Origin: Oculatella sp. LEGE 06141
GTDB taxonomy: Bacteria; Cyanobacteriota; Cyanobacteriia; Elainellales; Elainellaceae
Direction: 5' to 3'
NCBI RefSeq assembly: GCF_015207605.1
Contig: NZ_JADEWO010000001.1
Span: 248,001-312,000 of the forward strand
Length of the DNA stretch: 64,000 nucleotides
Shown here: piece after piece, positions 18,969 to 29,116 of the stretch
Numbering within the stretch: the first letter of the stretch is position 1
Layout: each line of letters opens with the position of its first letter
Notes under the pieces: model-generated
Told to the model about the DNA's origin: nothing
Seen by the model: the letters and a program-made list of their open reading frames with translations, nothing else
The model's database searches: none
Position numbers and translations under genes: made by a program

Positions 18969-19499
18969 ATGAAATCTGAATTCAAAACCAAGTTCCTACA
19001 GCACCTGCTTCAAAAGAAAGAGAACAAAGGCTTCACGCTGATTGAACTTCTCGTTGTTATCATCATCATCGGTATTCTATCTGCTATTGCTCTGCCTTCC
19101 TTCCTCAACCAGGCCAACAAAGCAAAGCAGTCTGAAGCGAAAACCTACGTTGGCTCCATCAACAAAGGCCAGCAAGCATACTTCGCTGAAAAGTCAAAAT
19201 TCGGCACTGACATTCTAGACCTGGGTGTTGGTATCGCTACTGAAACCAACAACTACACCTATGCAACCAGTTCTAGTGGTACTGGCACTTCGGTTACAGC
19301 AATCACCAAGTCTGCATTGACCACCAACGTAACCGGCTTGAGAAATTACTCCGGTATGGTTAGCTTGCAAAAAGGTGGCGCAACCAGCGACCTCACCAGC
19401 GTTGCTGTTCTTTGCGAACAGAAAGAGCCTGGTGTTGTGGCTGCTAACCCCACCAACGGTACTGCATGTTCTGCAACTCAGCAGCTAGTGGGTAGCTAG
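18969..19499 (+). CDS. pilA: Type IV pilin (PilA-like major pilin)
   Basis: 176 residues. A basic leader ends in KG followed by FTLIELLVVIIIIGILSAI, the class III prepilin signal cleaved between G and F by PilD; Glu5 of the mature protein is present. The N-terminal helix is followed by NQANKAKQSEAKTYVGSINKGQQAYF, shared with cyanobacterial PilA1, and a Thr/Ser-rich globular head. Two late cysteines (VLCEQ and TACSA) can close the C-terminal D-loop. AAGGAG at 18954-18959 supports the ATG. It should form the shaft of type IV pili for motility or DNA uptake. The Ser/Thr-rich head and flanking glycosyltransferases suggest it is glycosylated. Confidence 0.92.
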   Translation: MKSEFKTKFLQHLLQKKENKGFTLIELLVVIIIIGILSAIALPSFLNQANKAKQSEAKTYVGSINKGQQAYFAEKSKFGTDILDLGVGIATETNNYTYATSSSGTGTSVTAITKSALTTNVTGLRNYSGMVSLQKGGATSDLTSVAVLCEQKEPGVVAANPTNGTACSATQQLVGS

Positions 19500-19572
19500 G
19501 TCAAGTATAGTCACTTGATTGAATGGAACTCAAGAATTGCTTGATTCTCCAACCTTAATCTAGTCGATACGT

Positions 19573-19607
19573 ATAGTGGAGAGTTCTACCTCTCCACTAT
19601 TTTTTTT
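19573..19607 (+). terminator. Rho-independent terminator after pilA
   Basis: An 11-bp perfect stem (19573-19583 with 19590-19600), six-base loop TTCTAC, followed by eight T (19600-19607). Confidence 0.9.
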
Positions 19608-19636
19608 AGTCCTTCAAATTGCCCCTTACCTCTGCC

Positions 19637-21859
19637 ATGACTTTTACAACCGTGTCTGCCAACGATTTGCAACAACAGGCTTTTCAACATCTCAACAACG
19701 GTGATTATGAGCAAGCGGCTCACCTCTATGAGCAGGCGATCGAGCAAGAACCCGAAAACAAGTCGCATGTTTGGCATCTAGGGCTGGCGCTGTTGTTGCA
19801 GGGTCAAGAAGCTGAAGCGCAGACAGCCTGGTGGTTGGGGATGGCAGACGGTGAACCAGAACAAATTGACCAGTGGACAACAGACTTGTTGCAGGTGTTG
19901 CAAACTGAAGCCGAACGACGAGAGCAATTACCAGATCACCCGGTTGCTTGGGCAATTCGGCAACACATGCGAGAGATCGCCCCTCAAACCATCAATAATT
20001 TGCTGAAGATAGTGCAACTTAGCCTGACATTGACGACCTTCTCAGATGAGATGTTCGACGAGCTTGAGCTAATTGAACTCCTGCAAGCTAAGGATGCTGT
20101 AGTTGATCCAGAGCTACTGTTACAGACTCTGCAAACCCTATTGGAACATGCAGCACACTCCCCCAGCACGTTAGCCTTAGGCGAAGCCAGCATTGAACAT
20201 GCTCATAATCGAGCCAGGTTTGTTGATGCGATTCTCCGTACCGCTATTGAAGCAGCTCATGGTTATCTGAATCCCGACCTGGCGTGTCTACTGGGAGAAT
20301 TGTGTTTGCGCTTTGAGGTATTTGAAGTAGAGGTGATGAGACACTTATCCACTTTTTACCAAAACGCTCACCAATACACTAAGGCAATTGAAACAGCTCA
20401 AGCTTGCTATGAATTAACCGAAACGCTGGCTGACCGAGTGTACGCTAATCACTTAGTGTTGAAATGCTTGATGGGTGCGTCTGGATATTTGGCAGAAAGT
20501 CGCGTTGCCATTGAACGACAGGAAGAGTTGGTGCGATCGCTCCTGAAGTCGGCTCCTGATGATATTGATGCTGTTTCAGCCTGCCGCCTGTTCATTTCAA
20601 CCTTCTTCTTCCCTTATTTCAAGGATGACCCGGCAACGTCTCGCCCCATCCAGAATCAGCTTAGTAGTCTATGCCAGAGTAATATTCAACGCATTCAGGC
20701 CGAAACAACACCAGAGCTATTGCAGCGATCGCCCGCGAAATCAAATCAGTTTAGCCCCACAAAGAAGCTTAAAATTGGCTATCTTTCTCATTGTCTCAAG
20801 CGCCATTCGGTCGGTTGGATTTCTCGTTGGCTGTTTCAGCACCACAACCGGGAACGGTTCCAAATCCATACATATCTGATTAATCAACCTACCATTAGTG
20901 CTTTCACTCAGCAGTGGTTTGTCGATCAATCCGATCACACCTATGGGTTTATGGGATGCAACAATACGATTCTGGAACGAATTCACCAGGACGAGATTGA
21001 TATCCTGATTGATCTGGATAGCGTCACGTTAGACGGCATGTGTGAACTTCTGTCTGCAAAAGTCGCTCCAATTCAGGCCACCTGGTTGGGTTGGGATGCC
21101 TCTGGGCTGCCTGCGGTGGATTACTTCATTGCTGATCCCTATGTTTTGCCAGAGGCAGCACAAGACTACTACTCGGAGACGATCTGGCGGTTGCCTCAAA
21201 CCTATGTAGCAGTTGATGGGTTTGAAGTGGGCATTCCTAACCTGCGACGAGAACAATTGAACATTCCGTCGGATGCCATTATTTATCTGGTAGTTCAGGG
21301 AGGCTACAAACGCCATCCTGAAAATGTGCGTCTCCAAATGAAGATTCTGCGAGATGTGCCCAATAGCTATCTTCTAATCAAAGGAGGAGCCGACCAGGAG
21401 TCATCTAAAAGGTTTTACGAGCAGATCGCTGAAGAGGAAGGCGTTGCGAGCGATCGCCTCCGCTTCTTATCATGGGCCGTTGATGAGGCAGTTCATCGAG
21501 CCAACTTGGGCATTGCAGATGTTGTTCTCGACACGTTTCCCTACAACGGAGCGACCACTACATTAGAAACGTTGTGGATGGGCGTTCCACTGGTAACGCA
21601 GGTTGGACAACAGTTTGCCGCTCGTAATAGTTACACCATGATGATGAACGTGGGCGTAACGGAAGGAATTGCCTGGAGCAGTGACGAGTATGTGGAATGG
21701 GGTATTCGCTTGGGGCAAGATGCAACTTTACGGCAGCAAATTTCCTGGAAGCTGCGTCAGTCTCGCCAAACTTCGCCGTTGTGGAATACAAAGCAATTTG
21801 CTCATGAGATGGAAGCAGCCTATGAGCAAATGTGGCTCAAGTTTATTGAAAGCAAATAA
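19637..21859 (+). CDS. TPR / O-GlcNAc transferase-like glycosyltransferase (GT41, SPINDLY-type)
   Basis: 740 residues from ATG 19637; an upstream TTG at 19619 sits only 12 bases after the pilA terminator and is less likely. The N-terminus has TPR-like repeats (QAFQHLNNGDYEQAAHLYEQ, about 12-80), a helical middle (about 100-360) and a C-terminal GT41 domain (about 380-735): KLKIGYLSHCLKRHSVGW, ATWLGWDASGLPAVDYFIAD, then LDTFPYNGATTTLETLWMGVP, the UDP-sugar binding signature. Bacterial members O-glycosylate Ser/Thr of surface proteins such as pilins or flagellins. Placed immediately after pilA, pilin is the obvious candidate acceptor. Confidence 0.82.
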   Translation: MTFTTVSANDLQQQAFQHLNNGDYEQAAHLYEQAIEQEPENKSHVWHLGLALLLQGQEAEAQTAWWLGMADGEPEQIDQWTTDLLQVLQTEAERREQLPDHPVAWAIRQHMREIAPQTINNLLKIVQLSLTLTTFSDEMFDELELIELLQAKDAVVDPELLLQTLQTLLEHAAHSPSTLALGEASIEHAHNRARFVDAILRTAIEAAHGYLNPDLACLLGELCLRFEVFEVEVMRHLSTFYQNAHQYTKAIETAQACYELTETLADRVYANHLVLKCLMGASGYLAESRVAIERQEELVRSLLKSAPDDIDAVSACRLFISTFFFPYFKDDPATSRPIQNQLSSLCQSNIQRIQAETTPELLQRSPAKSNQFSPTKKLKIGYLSHCLKRHSVGWISRWLFQHHNRERFQIHTYLINQPTISAFTQQWFVDQSDHTYGFMGCNNTILERIHQDEIDILIDLDSVTLDGMCELLSAKVAPIQATWLGWDASGLPAVDYFIADPYVLPEAAQDYYSETIWRLPQTYVAVDGFEVGIPNLRREQLNIPSDAIIYLVVQGGYKRHPENVRLQMKILRDVPNSYLLIKGGADQESSKRFYEQIAEEEGVASDRLRFLSWAVDEAVHRANLGIADVVLDTFPYNGATTTLETLWMGVPLVTQVGQQFAARNSYTMMMNVGVTEGIAWSSDEYVEWGIRLGQDATLRQQISWKLRQSRQTSPLWNTKQFAHEMEAAYEQMWLKFIESK

Positions 21860-21894
21860 ACCACCGGATTCAACACAGGAAACAACATTTAGGT

Positions 21895-22422
21895 ATGTCA
21901 ATGATCCAACTTCACATTGGTGGCAAAGAACCACATCCAGACTGGAAGATTTTAGATATTGAAGCACGTCCAGAAGTTGACTTTGTAGGAGATGCAGCCT
22001 GCCTGGAACAGTTTGAGGATAATTCCATCGCAGCCATTTATGCCAGCCATGTGTTGGAACACTTCTACTATCAACTGGATGATGAGTTACTTCGGACGCT
22101 CACTGAATGGCATAGAGTGTTACAACCCGGCGGTAAGCTGTACATTAGTGTCCCCGACTTAAAGAAGCTGTGCTGGTTGTATCTGCATCCTAGATTAATG
22201 CCCATCGAACGCCATCACATTATGCGAATCATGTTTGGTGGACAAACGAATCAATATGATGTTCATAAGGTTGGTTTTGACTTCGAAACTCTGGCTCTGT
22301 ACCTGGAGGAAGTCGGTTTTCGTGCCTATGAGCAAATTGCAGAATTTGGCTTATTCGAAGACTGTAGTAATCTGCGTTTGCTAGAAACTCTCATTAGCCT
22401 GAATGTTGTAGTCACAAAATAA
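21895..22422 (+). CDS. SAM-dependent methyltransferase, class I (small)
   Basis: 175 residues. IQLHIGGKEPHPDWKILDIEARPEVD replaces the usual motif I glycines with HIGG, then IAAIYASHVLEHFYYQLDDELL and HRVLQPGGKLYISVPDL, the methyltransferase type 11 layout. Similar short proteins follow glycosyltransferases in cyanobacterial glycan clusters. It lies 35 bases after the GT41 gene, so likely co-transcribed. It is related to the protein at 15257, both giving VLEH after an acidic strand. Substrate unknown. Confidence 0.72.
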   Translation: MSMIQLHIGGKEPHPDWKILDIEARPEVDFVGDAACLEQFEDNSIAAIYASHVLEHFYYQLDDELLRTLTEWHRVLQPGGKLYISVPDLKKLCWLYLHPRLMPIERHHIMRIMFGGQTNQYDVHKVGFDFETLALYLEEVGFRAYEQIAEFGLFEDCSNLRLLETLISLNVVVTK

Positions 22423-22641
22423 GTCACAAAACAGAAGATAAGTCAGTCTGGCCGCACGATTCTTGGCGATCGCACCATCTGTCAAATAACCACCCATAAC
22501 CTGTAGAGACTGAAAACCGCGTCTTTATGGGTTATTGAGTTAGGCCATCCACGCCATCGCCAGTGTCTTGGGCTGGGCAGAGCCAAAGCCTACGCATGCG
22601 AAGAATCTAGCGTTTGAGCAGGGTTGAAGGGATCAGAAATT

Positions 22642-25600
22642 TCAAGAACTGAGCTGTTCTAGAGAGTAAATCGTAAGGGATTCTGTACCAGCGGTAGCGA
22701 TCGCCTCTGAATTTTCCGGCTCTAAACTAATGCGCCCTTGAAGCAAAGAAGTGAGCGTCTTCCAATCCAATCGGCTGAGTTCTCCAACCAAAGCAAGTTC
22801 TGGCCCTTCGGATAGATCGACCTCTTCTTCTATTAAAAGATGCATCGCAATGCTAGAAAGTGCCAGGTCTGCCTCTTCATCTGCGATTCCTGTGGTATCT
22901 ATCAGTAGCGTTGTTTCATCCCTCTGGATGGAATGGGCAAGGATTTTGATCGTTGAAATGAGGCTTTGAACAAGCAACTCTTCCGACTGGTGCCAAGCTG
23001 GAAAAACAATGAAATTAATTGTTTGCAATCTAAAGTTTTTGATGAATTCGTCAGATTGATAGGTGTGAAAGAGCTGTTGAAACAGATTGCCGAGTTGACA
23101 GGAATAGTCTTGGCTATCTAAGAATCTGGGATTTGCTTGCATCGCTTGCCTGATTCGTTGGCTGAGTTGCGATCGCCATTCTGGAGATGTAGCGAGCTTA
23201 GTGGCTACTTCGATATAAGCTGTTTCATCACAAGTTATCAACTCGGGAAGTTGTAGTTCCTTGAGATAAGCCGCTGCATGTTTGGCACGCAAGGCATTGC
23301 CTTCTATCACCACCGTTGGTAAGTTGACTTCTAAAGCATCAACCAGCGAATGACCACCCGAGTGCCTGAAGGAATCAAGGTAAATGTCAGCCAGCTTCAG
23401 GTATGCCTTCACATCTTCGCGGGTAGGCAATGTATCCAATATCATTAAACGATTTGAAGCAACACCATAGCGCTCTAAAACCTGGTGCATTTGTTGAAGC
23501 CACAATGCCGATGGATACGAAGAATTCCAGCTAGGAGAAAATGGATACAACATGAGGACTGAATCGGGTATAGCAGCCAAAAGCTTGCCCCATGCTTCTC
23601 TCAATTCAGGGACAATTTTGTAGAAATTAGCCCCAGACACCAATACAGTAGTGTTCTCATCAATGCCTAAACTGCTTCGGCTCGGTTGAGCAGCAGGAGA
23701 TTGATTGGCCACAGTGTAGTTGAAACAATATCCAGTGCCATCAACCGTCACTAGCCTTTCTCGATAGGAATCTTGGGCACCCTGTTCCAGTTCTGAAAGA
23801 TTACCAGAGACGAAGTAATCTATGTTTCTGATTCCTGTCGAAACTGGAGCAGAACCAAATGCAAGCTGTACTCTAGCTAAGCGATGGGTTGCCAGGAGGG
23901 TAACCGAGTTGGTTGAAACCGTGACATTGGTACCGATGAGTAGAAGATCCAAATCATCCGCTCGAATCGTTTGGACTGACTCAGCGATATCATGCTCGGA
24001 AAGCTGAACAACCCGATCTGCTTTAGAGTGGCAGTATTGTTCTAGTGGATGATGGTTAATGTGCAGTGAGTACAAGACAATTTCAAACCGATTCCGATCC
24101 AGATGTTCAAAGACAGGAAGTGTCTGAAACGTATCCGTTTGTGGGCTGAAATGAGTATTGAGAATACCTAAACGGATTTTCTCTCGATCGCTCCCCCGCC
24201 CGGAAAATTGATAATCAATCTGATGTCCATGATGGTGTAATACCAGTTCCAGGATATCTGAGCGTTTGGCATAGAGATCGTTTAAGTTGGCTTCGCTAAA
24301 GTAAAGGGGAATGCAATTTGTGCTTTGAATAAATTGGAGAGCAACCTCTTGCCACAGCTCTGATTCTGGCTGGCTAGAAAGGTTGTGATACAAGTAATCA
24401 ACCCATTGCTGCATATGGCGGTAGTAGCGATCGACCTCTCCCACCTGGCTAAACAGAGGTTGAGCTGCTGCCACAAACAGAACATAGTTGTGAATCAACC
24501 ACTCTGGTAAGCGATCGAGTTCATGCTGCCAGGTCAATTCATGCGCCTGACAGTAGAGCATTGCGACGAGAAGGCCAGGAATGTAGCGATCGTTGCTTAC
24601 TCCTGCCGCGATTGCAGCCGTCGTTTCTTGAATTAACTGTTGTTCTGCTGCCGTTAAAGGTAAATGCTTTAATGCATTGCCTCCATTACGTTCAAGCCCA
24701 TGAAGCAGAGCATGGGCTTGCCCTAACGCAGTTTGAGACATAGCCTGTAGCTGGTTTTCTGGTAGTTCTAGCCATTTCTGAGCGATGTCCCAGCGAATTT
24801 GTCTTAATTGCTCAATCCGTGCAGCATCACTGGGGGCTTGTTGGTAGTATCGGATAATTTTTTCAAGCTCTTCAATGGAGGGAAAGCCAGTGAGACTGAG
24901 CGTCGCAAATACTTCCTTTTCTTTGGCAGCAGACTGGAAGCGCGACAACATTTCCTCTGCCAAATAGAATGCTGGCATGAGCTTGAGAACAGCGTGAAGG
25001 TATTGTTCTGCCTGCTCTAAGTGTCCTAGCTTCTCTAAAGTCTGCGCCAACTGCCAAATCATCTGCCAGTAGTTACAGCTTGGGACAACAGCGTCTGTTT
25101 TGCGGAACCACACGCCCGTATCGTCAATGCGTCGAAGGGGAAATAATGTAGCGTGCAGTCGTTCAAAATCATGAATCGCTTTCCTGCATCCTTCCCAAAA
25201 GCCATAATCATCGACCTGAATGAACCCATCAGGCATGACATTGCCATATAGCGTTTTGAAAATGTCCATTGTTGACTCGTACCAGTCTGCATCGGCATGT
25301 AGAAACGCAATACTGCCGATCACTGGTTTAAGTTGGGGCAATGTTTGTTCAAACAGCCCTGGAACAGGAACAACTATGTTGCCAACGCCAAGTGCCTGAC
25401 AAACAACGTTTAAGTTTTCCATGATTGGAGCAGCCAGTGTACCTGCTCCTAATCCTGTTGCATTGGCTGGAACACCGTTGTGTCGATCCACCTCAATGGG
25501 GTCTGGCATGCCAGCAAACGTGTCGAAGGCATATAGCAGACGAGGCCGCAGACTGTATCGCTGAATCACTGCTGCCAGCAGTGCTGCTGATCCACCCTTA

Positions 25601-27975
25601 CAAGTACCACATTCAACGAAATTACCAGGAATATCATCCAGGCAAACTTGTTTTGCTAATGAGTAAAGAGAAAACAGCCGCTCCTGGCTCAGCAATGTGT
25701 ATGGTCGGATAATGGTCAGGATAGACTGGAATTCATCATCCTGATCCAACTGATGAATAGGGTTAGTAGCATGTGCTAAGGCATGATGCTGTAGGCTTTG
25801 CTGAAGATCTCCCTGATGCCAATACAGAGCAGTTAAATGATGATGGGCGATCGCAGACCCAGGATGCAAGTGTATAACGTCGTTAAAGACAGCGATCGCC
25901 TGGTCTATCTCACCCTTCAGATACCTTTCTTTCCCTTGTGAGTGCAGTTTGGCGAGCTGAGTTCTGGCATTGAGATCAAGGTGTATTTGTTGAGGAGCAG
26001 GTATTTTCAACTGCTGAACCCATCTGCCTAGCTTCGCCAGAACGGGGTTAGCTTGCTCCAAGTTCAACTCGGCATCGTCTTGTGTGGCACCGCTGACAGG
26101 ATGTTGCTGTAAATGTACAGGCAATTGCCAAATAATGTTTGGATCGGGTTGGTGTTGCACGGGTTGTACATTACCTCGCCATGCCACACCCATAATTTGC
26201 ATGGTTTGATAAACCAGCGTATTCCAGCCCTGCTGCTTGAGGTAATCTAGCCCTTGCGCGACATCGGGAGATGCCAGGTCATGGAATACGATGATGGCAT
26301 CAGGTTCAGCCAGTTTCTCACAGGCGATCGCATCTTTTAACGGCCCTGGCGCATCGTGATCACCATCAATGAAAATGAGTGACCATTTGCGTTGCTGTTG
26401 TGCGGCCACCTCTTCTACTTTTTGGGGGCTAAAACCAGGAATCAGAGTAACAGAATTTTGCACTCCTGCTGCATGTAAGGATTCGCTGACGCTCTGATAA
26501 AACTCAGTGCGCTCCAGCAACGGATCAATAACATCCAGTTCTACCCCTGCCAAAGCCAGGTGGCAAGCAGACCAACCCAGCCAACAGCCCACTTCTAACG
26601 CTTTTTTATCTTTGAATTGAAGAGCTGTGTTGTAGAGGATGTGAGCTTCATCACGGCTGAGAAACCCTACCATCTGCGCCCGTTCATCGACATACCAGTT
26701 ATGGGCAATCCCTCGTCGTAAATATTGCCATGCACAGGTATCTGTATTGCCCACAATCATATGTGGGAAAGCAGCATCCGGACGAACAACGGCAAACCCC
26801 GGAGAAACATAGTCTCCAGAGGGAAGCAAGGCACGTTCAACAACAGCCATAGTTTGCTGCACCATCCGCTCTTCTGTAAACAGTTGCTCGGCGCGCTGTT
26901 GAGCGGCCAACCCTTGAGATTGACGCAAGGACGGGTTCTCTACCCAGATTGTGACGGTTGACACTAATTCGGTAATGGTTGATTCAGGGTCAAGCTTGGG
27001 ATCGGTCAGTAGTTGCCCCGTCTCTCCTAGCTCTTCTGGAATGCCACTCACCGCTGAAGCAATAACAGGAAGCCCCTTAGCCATCGCTTCCATAATCGCT
27101 AACGGCATTCCTTCCCATTCTGAAGACAATACAAAAATGTCGGATGCATCCAGCCAATCGGCAATATCCCAACGTTGTCCCAATAGCTTGACGTGATCAG
27201 CAACATCCCACTGCTGAATGATACTGTTTATCTCGTCTTTGAGGCTGCCATTGCCTGCCCAAACAAAATAGAGGTTGTGCCAAATTGAAGACTGTTGAAG
27301 TTGGGCGATCGCATCTAACTGGTACTGCCATCCCTTTACTGTCTCCAGACGGGCGGCTGTGAAACACACAATGCCCTCTGGGGGAATTGCCCATTCTTGA
27401 CGGAGGCGATCGCGCACGTCTGGGTTAGGGGGTGCAAAATACTGCTTTGGTCGTCCATAGTGAATGACCTGTCCCTGCTCTTTGGGCAATTTGAACTGAG
27501 AATGCAACCAGTCGAGATTGTCTTGGGAAACCGCTATGACTGCCTGTGCCTTTGCATATTGATGGGATAGCGGATCGAGGTGGTTGGCAAACCGCTCTGA
27601 TAGATACGGAGCAACAAATCCAATAACAACAATGTAGGGAATATTGGATGCTAATGCTGCCTGTTTTGCCGCGAAGTTAGACAGTGGGCTGCAATCGCTG
27701 AAGATAATTAGATCGGGCTGACATTCAGTAAAGATAGATAACGCATCGTCAGAATTGGTTAACGTCCGACCAAAGTCCTTTGCACTATCAAAGTTTAACC
27801 ACCGATGCTGAATTCCCAACGCCCGCTGTTGATTAACCAATGGGCTATCGCTCTGGCTCTGCACGACGGTTACTTGATGCTCGCGGGCGGCCAGAGCTAC
27901 AAGCAGCGTGTGATTATATTGAGCAACACCACCCAGATCTGGATCGTCGGTGTACAGAAGAATGTGTTTGTTCAT
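22642..27975 (-). CDS. Giant multidomain protein: GT4 glycosyltransferase, methyltransferase, TPR, TylF-like methyltransferase, GT41-like domain
   Basis: 1777 residues, one uninterrupted frame. Modules in order: GT-B/GT4 glycosyltransferase (about 1-385; TDDPDLGGVAQYNH, SSEWEGMPLAIMEAMAKG with the E-x7-E motif near 290); class I methyltransferase (about 430-620; ALEVGCWLGWSACHL near 465, IFIDGDHD); TPR (about 690-755); TylF/macrocin-O-methyltransferase-like domain (about 770-985; GNFVECGTCKGGSAALL near 790, FLHADADWYESTMD); helical linker; GT41-like domain (about 1270-1660; RLGILNTHFSPQTD, DSFRHSGGHSLVDALE); an unrecognised tail. It is expected to build and methylate a glycan in one polypeptide. 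It converges with the small methyltransferase gene and is followed upstream by the FkbM gene. Confidence 0.85.
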   Translation of the reverse strand: MNKHILLYTDDPDLGGVAQYNHTLLVALAAREHQVTVVQSQSDSPLVNQQRALGIQHRWLNFDSAKDFGRTLTNSDDALSIFTECQPDLIIFSDCSPLSNFAAKQAALASNIPYIVVIGFVAPYLSERFANHLDPLSHQYAKAQAVIAVSQDNLDWLHSQFKLPKEQGQVIHYGRPKQYFAPPNPDVRDRLRQEWAIPPEGIVCFTAARLETVKGWQYQLDAIAQLQQSSIWHNLYFVWAGNGSLKDEINSIIQQWDVADHVKLLGQRWDIADWLDASDIFVLSSEWEGMPLAIMEAMAKGLPVIASAVSGIPEELGETGQLLTDPKLDPESTITELVSTVTIWVENPSLRQSQGLAAQQRAEQLFTEERMVQQTMAVVERALLPSGDYVSPGFAVVRPDAAFPHMIVGNTDTCAWQYLRRGIAHNWYVDERAQMVGFLSRDEAHILYNTALQFKDKKALEVGCWLGWSACHLALAGVELDVIDPLLERTEFYQSVSESLHAAGVQNSVTLIPGFSPQKVEEVAAQQQRKWSLIFIDGDHDAPGPLKDAIACEKLAEPDAIIVFHDLASPDVAQGLDYLKQQGWNTLVYQTMQIMGVAWRGNVQPVQHQPDPNIIWQLPVHLQQHPVSGATQDDAELNLEQANPVLAKLGRWVQQLKIPAPQQIHLDLNARTQLAKLHSQGKERYLKGEIDQAIAVFNDVIHLHPGSAIAHHHLTALYWHQGDLQQSLQHHALAHATNPIHQLDQDDEFQSILTIIRPYTLLSQERLFSLYSLAKQVCLDDIPGNFVECGTCKGGSAALLAAVIQRYSLRPRLLYAFDTFAGMPDPIEVDRHNGVPANATGLGAGTLAAPIMENLNVVCQALGVGNIVVPVPGLFEQTLPQLKPVIGSIAFLHADADWYESTMDIFKTLYGNVMPDGFIQVDDYGFWEGCRKAIHDFERLHATLFPLRRIDDTGVWFRKTDAVVPSCNYWQMIWQLAQTLEKLGHLEQAEQYLHAVLKLMPAFYLAEEMLSRFQSAAKEKEVFATLSLTGFPSIEELEKIIRYYQQAPSDAARIEQLRQIRWDIAQKWLELPENQLQAMSQTALGQAHALLHGLERNGGNALKHLPLTAAEQQLIQETTAAIAAGVSNDRYIPGLLVAMLYCQAHELTWQHELDRLPEWLIHNYVLFVAAAQPLFSQVGEVDRYYRHMQQWVDYLYHNLSSQPESELWQEVALQFIQSTNCIPLYFSEANLNDLYAKRSDILELVLHHHGHQIDYQFSGRGSDREKIRLGILNTHFSPQTDTFQTLPVFEHLDRNRFEIVLYSLHINHHPLEQYCHSKADRVVQLSEHDIAESVQTIRADDLDLLLIGTNVTVSTNSVTLLATHRLARVQLAFGSAPVSTGIRNIDYFVSGNLSELEQGAQDSYRERLVTVDGTGYCFNYTVANQSPAAQPSRSSLGIDENTTVLVSGANFYKIVPELREAWGKLLAAIPDSVLMLYPFSPSWNSSYPSALWLQQMHQVLERYGVASNRLMILDTLPTREDVKAYLKLADIYLDSFRHSGGHSLVDALEVNLPTVVIEGNALRAKHAAAYLKELQLPELITCDETAYIEVATKLATSPEWRSQLSQRIRQAMQANPRFLDSQDYSCQLGNLFQQLFHTYQSDEFIKNFRLQTINFIVFPAWHQSEELLVQSLISTIKILAHSIQRDETTLLIDTTGIADEEADLALSSIAMHLLIEEEVDLSEGPELALVGELSRLDWKTLTSLLQGRISLEPENSEAIATAGTESLTIYSLEQLSS

Positions 27976-28076
27976 AGTGCTTCTCTGGGGGGTAAGAGAC
28001 GTTTGCGGGAGCGATCGCTATCGTTCCTTGCTGTAACGTAGCCACCATCAGCATACCCATCTGCTATCAGTTGGCA

Positions 28077-29054
28077 TCAGATCATGCCTGGACTGATGTA
28101 GCTGCGGATGTTGGCAATGACGGGTAGGGCATTCAGGTTGTGCATCAGATCGGGAAACGCAGATAGCCCTTCAACAATGTTGTCGGCAAAGTTGAAATTG
28201 GGATTACTGCCGTAGTTGAGGGTCAAGTACTCCAGCAGTTCCAGCGCATAATCTGAGAATTCCATGACATCAGCAATGCAGGCCAGTTTAAAAAGCTGTT
28301 CGGGCGTTTTAACGCGAACCGTCTCGGATGGCTGAAGCAAATCATAGAAGTAGAAAGCATCACCCCAGAGAATTTGCCCTGGATTCGTTTTAGAGACAAT
28401 GGGCGATCGCGCTCTGCTGCCGTAACCCGCCTCCAGGTTAAATAGGGCAAAGTTCCTGGCTCGCAAATAGTTATCCACATCGGCAAACAGAGGTTGGTTG
28501 AGGTATAAGGGCGAAAATTCAACTTCAATTTGTATCGCCAAAATCTTATCCTTCAGAAGCGTTGCGGCTCCTTCTAGCACCTGAAGATCGGCACCCTGAA
28601 CATCCACCTGCAAGAAATCAATCTCGCCAATTTCTGCTTGCTGACAAAAATCATCCAGGGTGGTGAGTTCTACCTCTACAGTGAAGTCCAGATTCATTAC
28701 ATCTGGTAGCCCATTGAAACGGGACAGGAACGGTTCGTTAGGCGGATACAGGGAACTACACATTGGATCTTGTGCCACATACAGCGTTGCTTCCCGATTG
28801 GTATCGCCGATCGCCAGTGGAATATGCTGCTCTGTCCAGTTCACCTGACGATTTTCAATATCAGCATTGGCTGCATTGCAGGCATCGGCATCGGCATCAA
28901 AGCCATAGATGGTAAGATTGGGCGCAAAAATATTCCAACCCAGGCTGGCGTAGTCATTCTCAGCGCCCAACTTGCGAGAACCAACATTACAAACAGTCAG
29001 GTGGGTTTGATCCAAATGACCACTTTTCTTGAGGCTAGAAAGAAACACTGGCAT
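28077..29054 (-). CDS. FkbM family methyltransferase
   Basis: 325 residues. An N-terminal SAM-binding region (LTVCNVGSRKLGAENDY, IYGFDADADACN), the diagnostic FkbM strand IDFLQVDVQGADLQVLEGAATLLKD split across about 148-172, and IQIEVEFSPLYLNQPLFADVDNYL. FkbM enzymes O-methylate sugars or polyketides; here a glycan is likely because the next gene on the strand (about 100 bases on) is the giant glycosyltransferase/methyltransferase. The C-terminal 90 residues are helical and of unknown role. Confidence 0.85.
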   Translation of the reverse strand: MPVFLSSLKKSGHLDQTHLTVCNVGSRKLGAENDYASLGWNIFAPNLTIYGFDADADACNAANADIENRQVNWTEQHIPLAIGDTNREATLYVAQDPMCSSLYPPNEPFLSRFNGLPDVMNLDFTVEVELTTLDDFCQQAEIGEIDFLQVDVQGADLQVLEGAATLLKDKILAIQIEVEFSPLYLNQPLFADVDNYLRARNFALFNLEAGYGSRARSPIVSKTNPGQILWGDAFYFYDLLQPSETVRVKTPEQLFKLACIADVMEFSDYALELLEYLTLNYGSNPNFNFADNIVEGLSAFPDLMHNLNALPVIANIRSYISPGMI

Positions 29055-29116
29055 GGGGCGATTCTCTACGTTTAGGTGAACTATTGGTTTAGGGGGGGCA
29101 GTGATATCTGAAACGG

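Noticed and set aside
22480-22560. Hairpin with AATAACC.../GGGTTATT arms between convergent genes
   Set aside because: The arms are interrupted and no T-run follows, so a terminator cannot be asserted.
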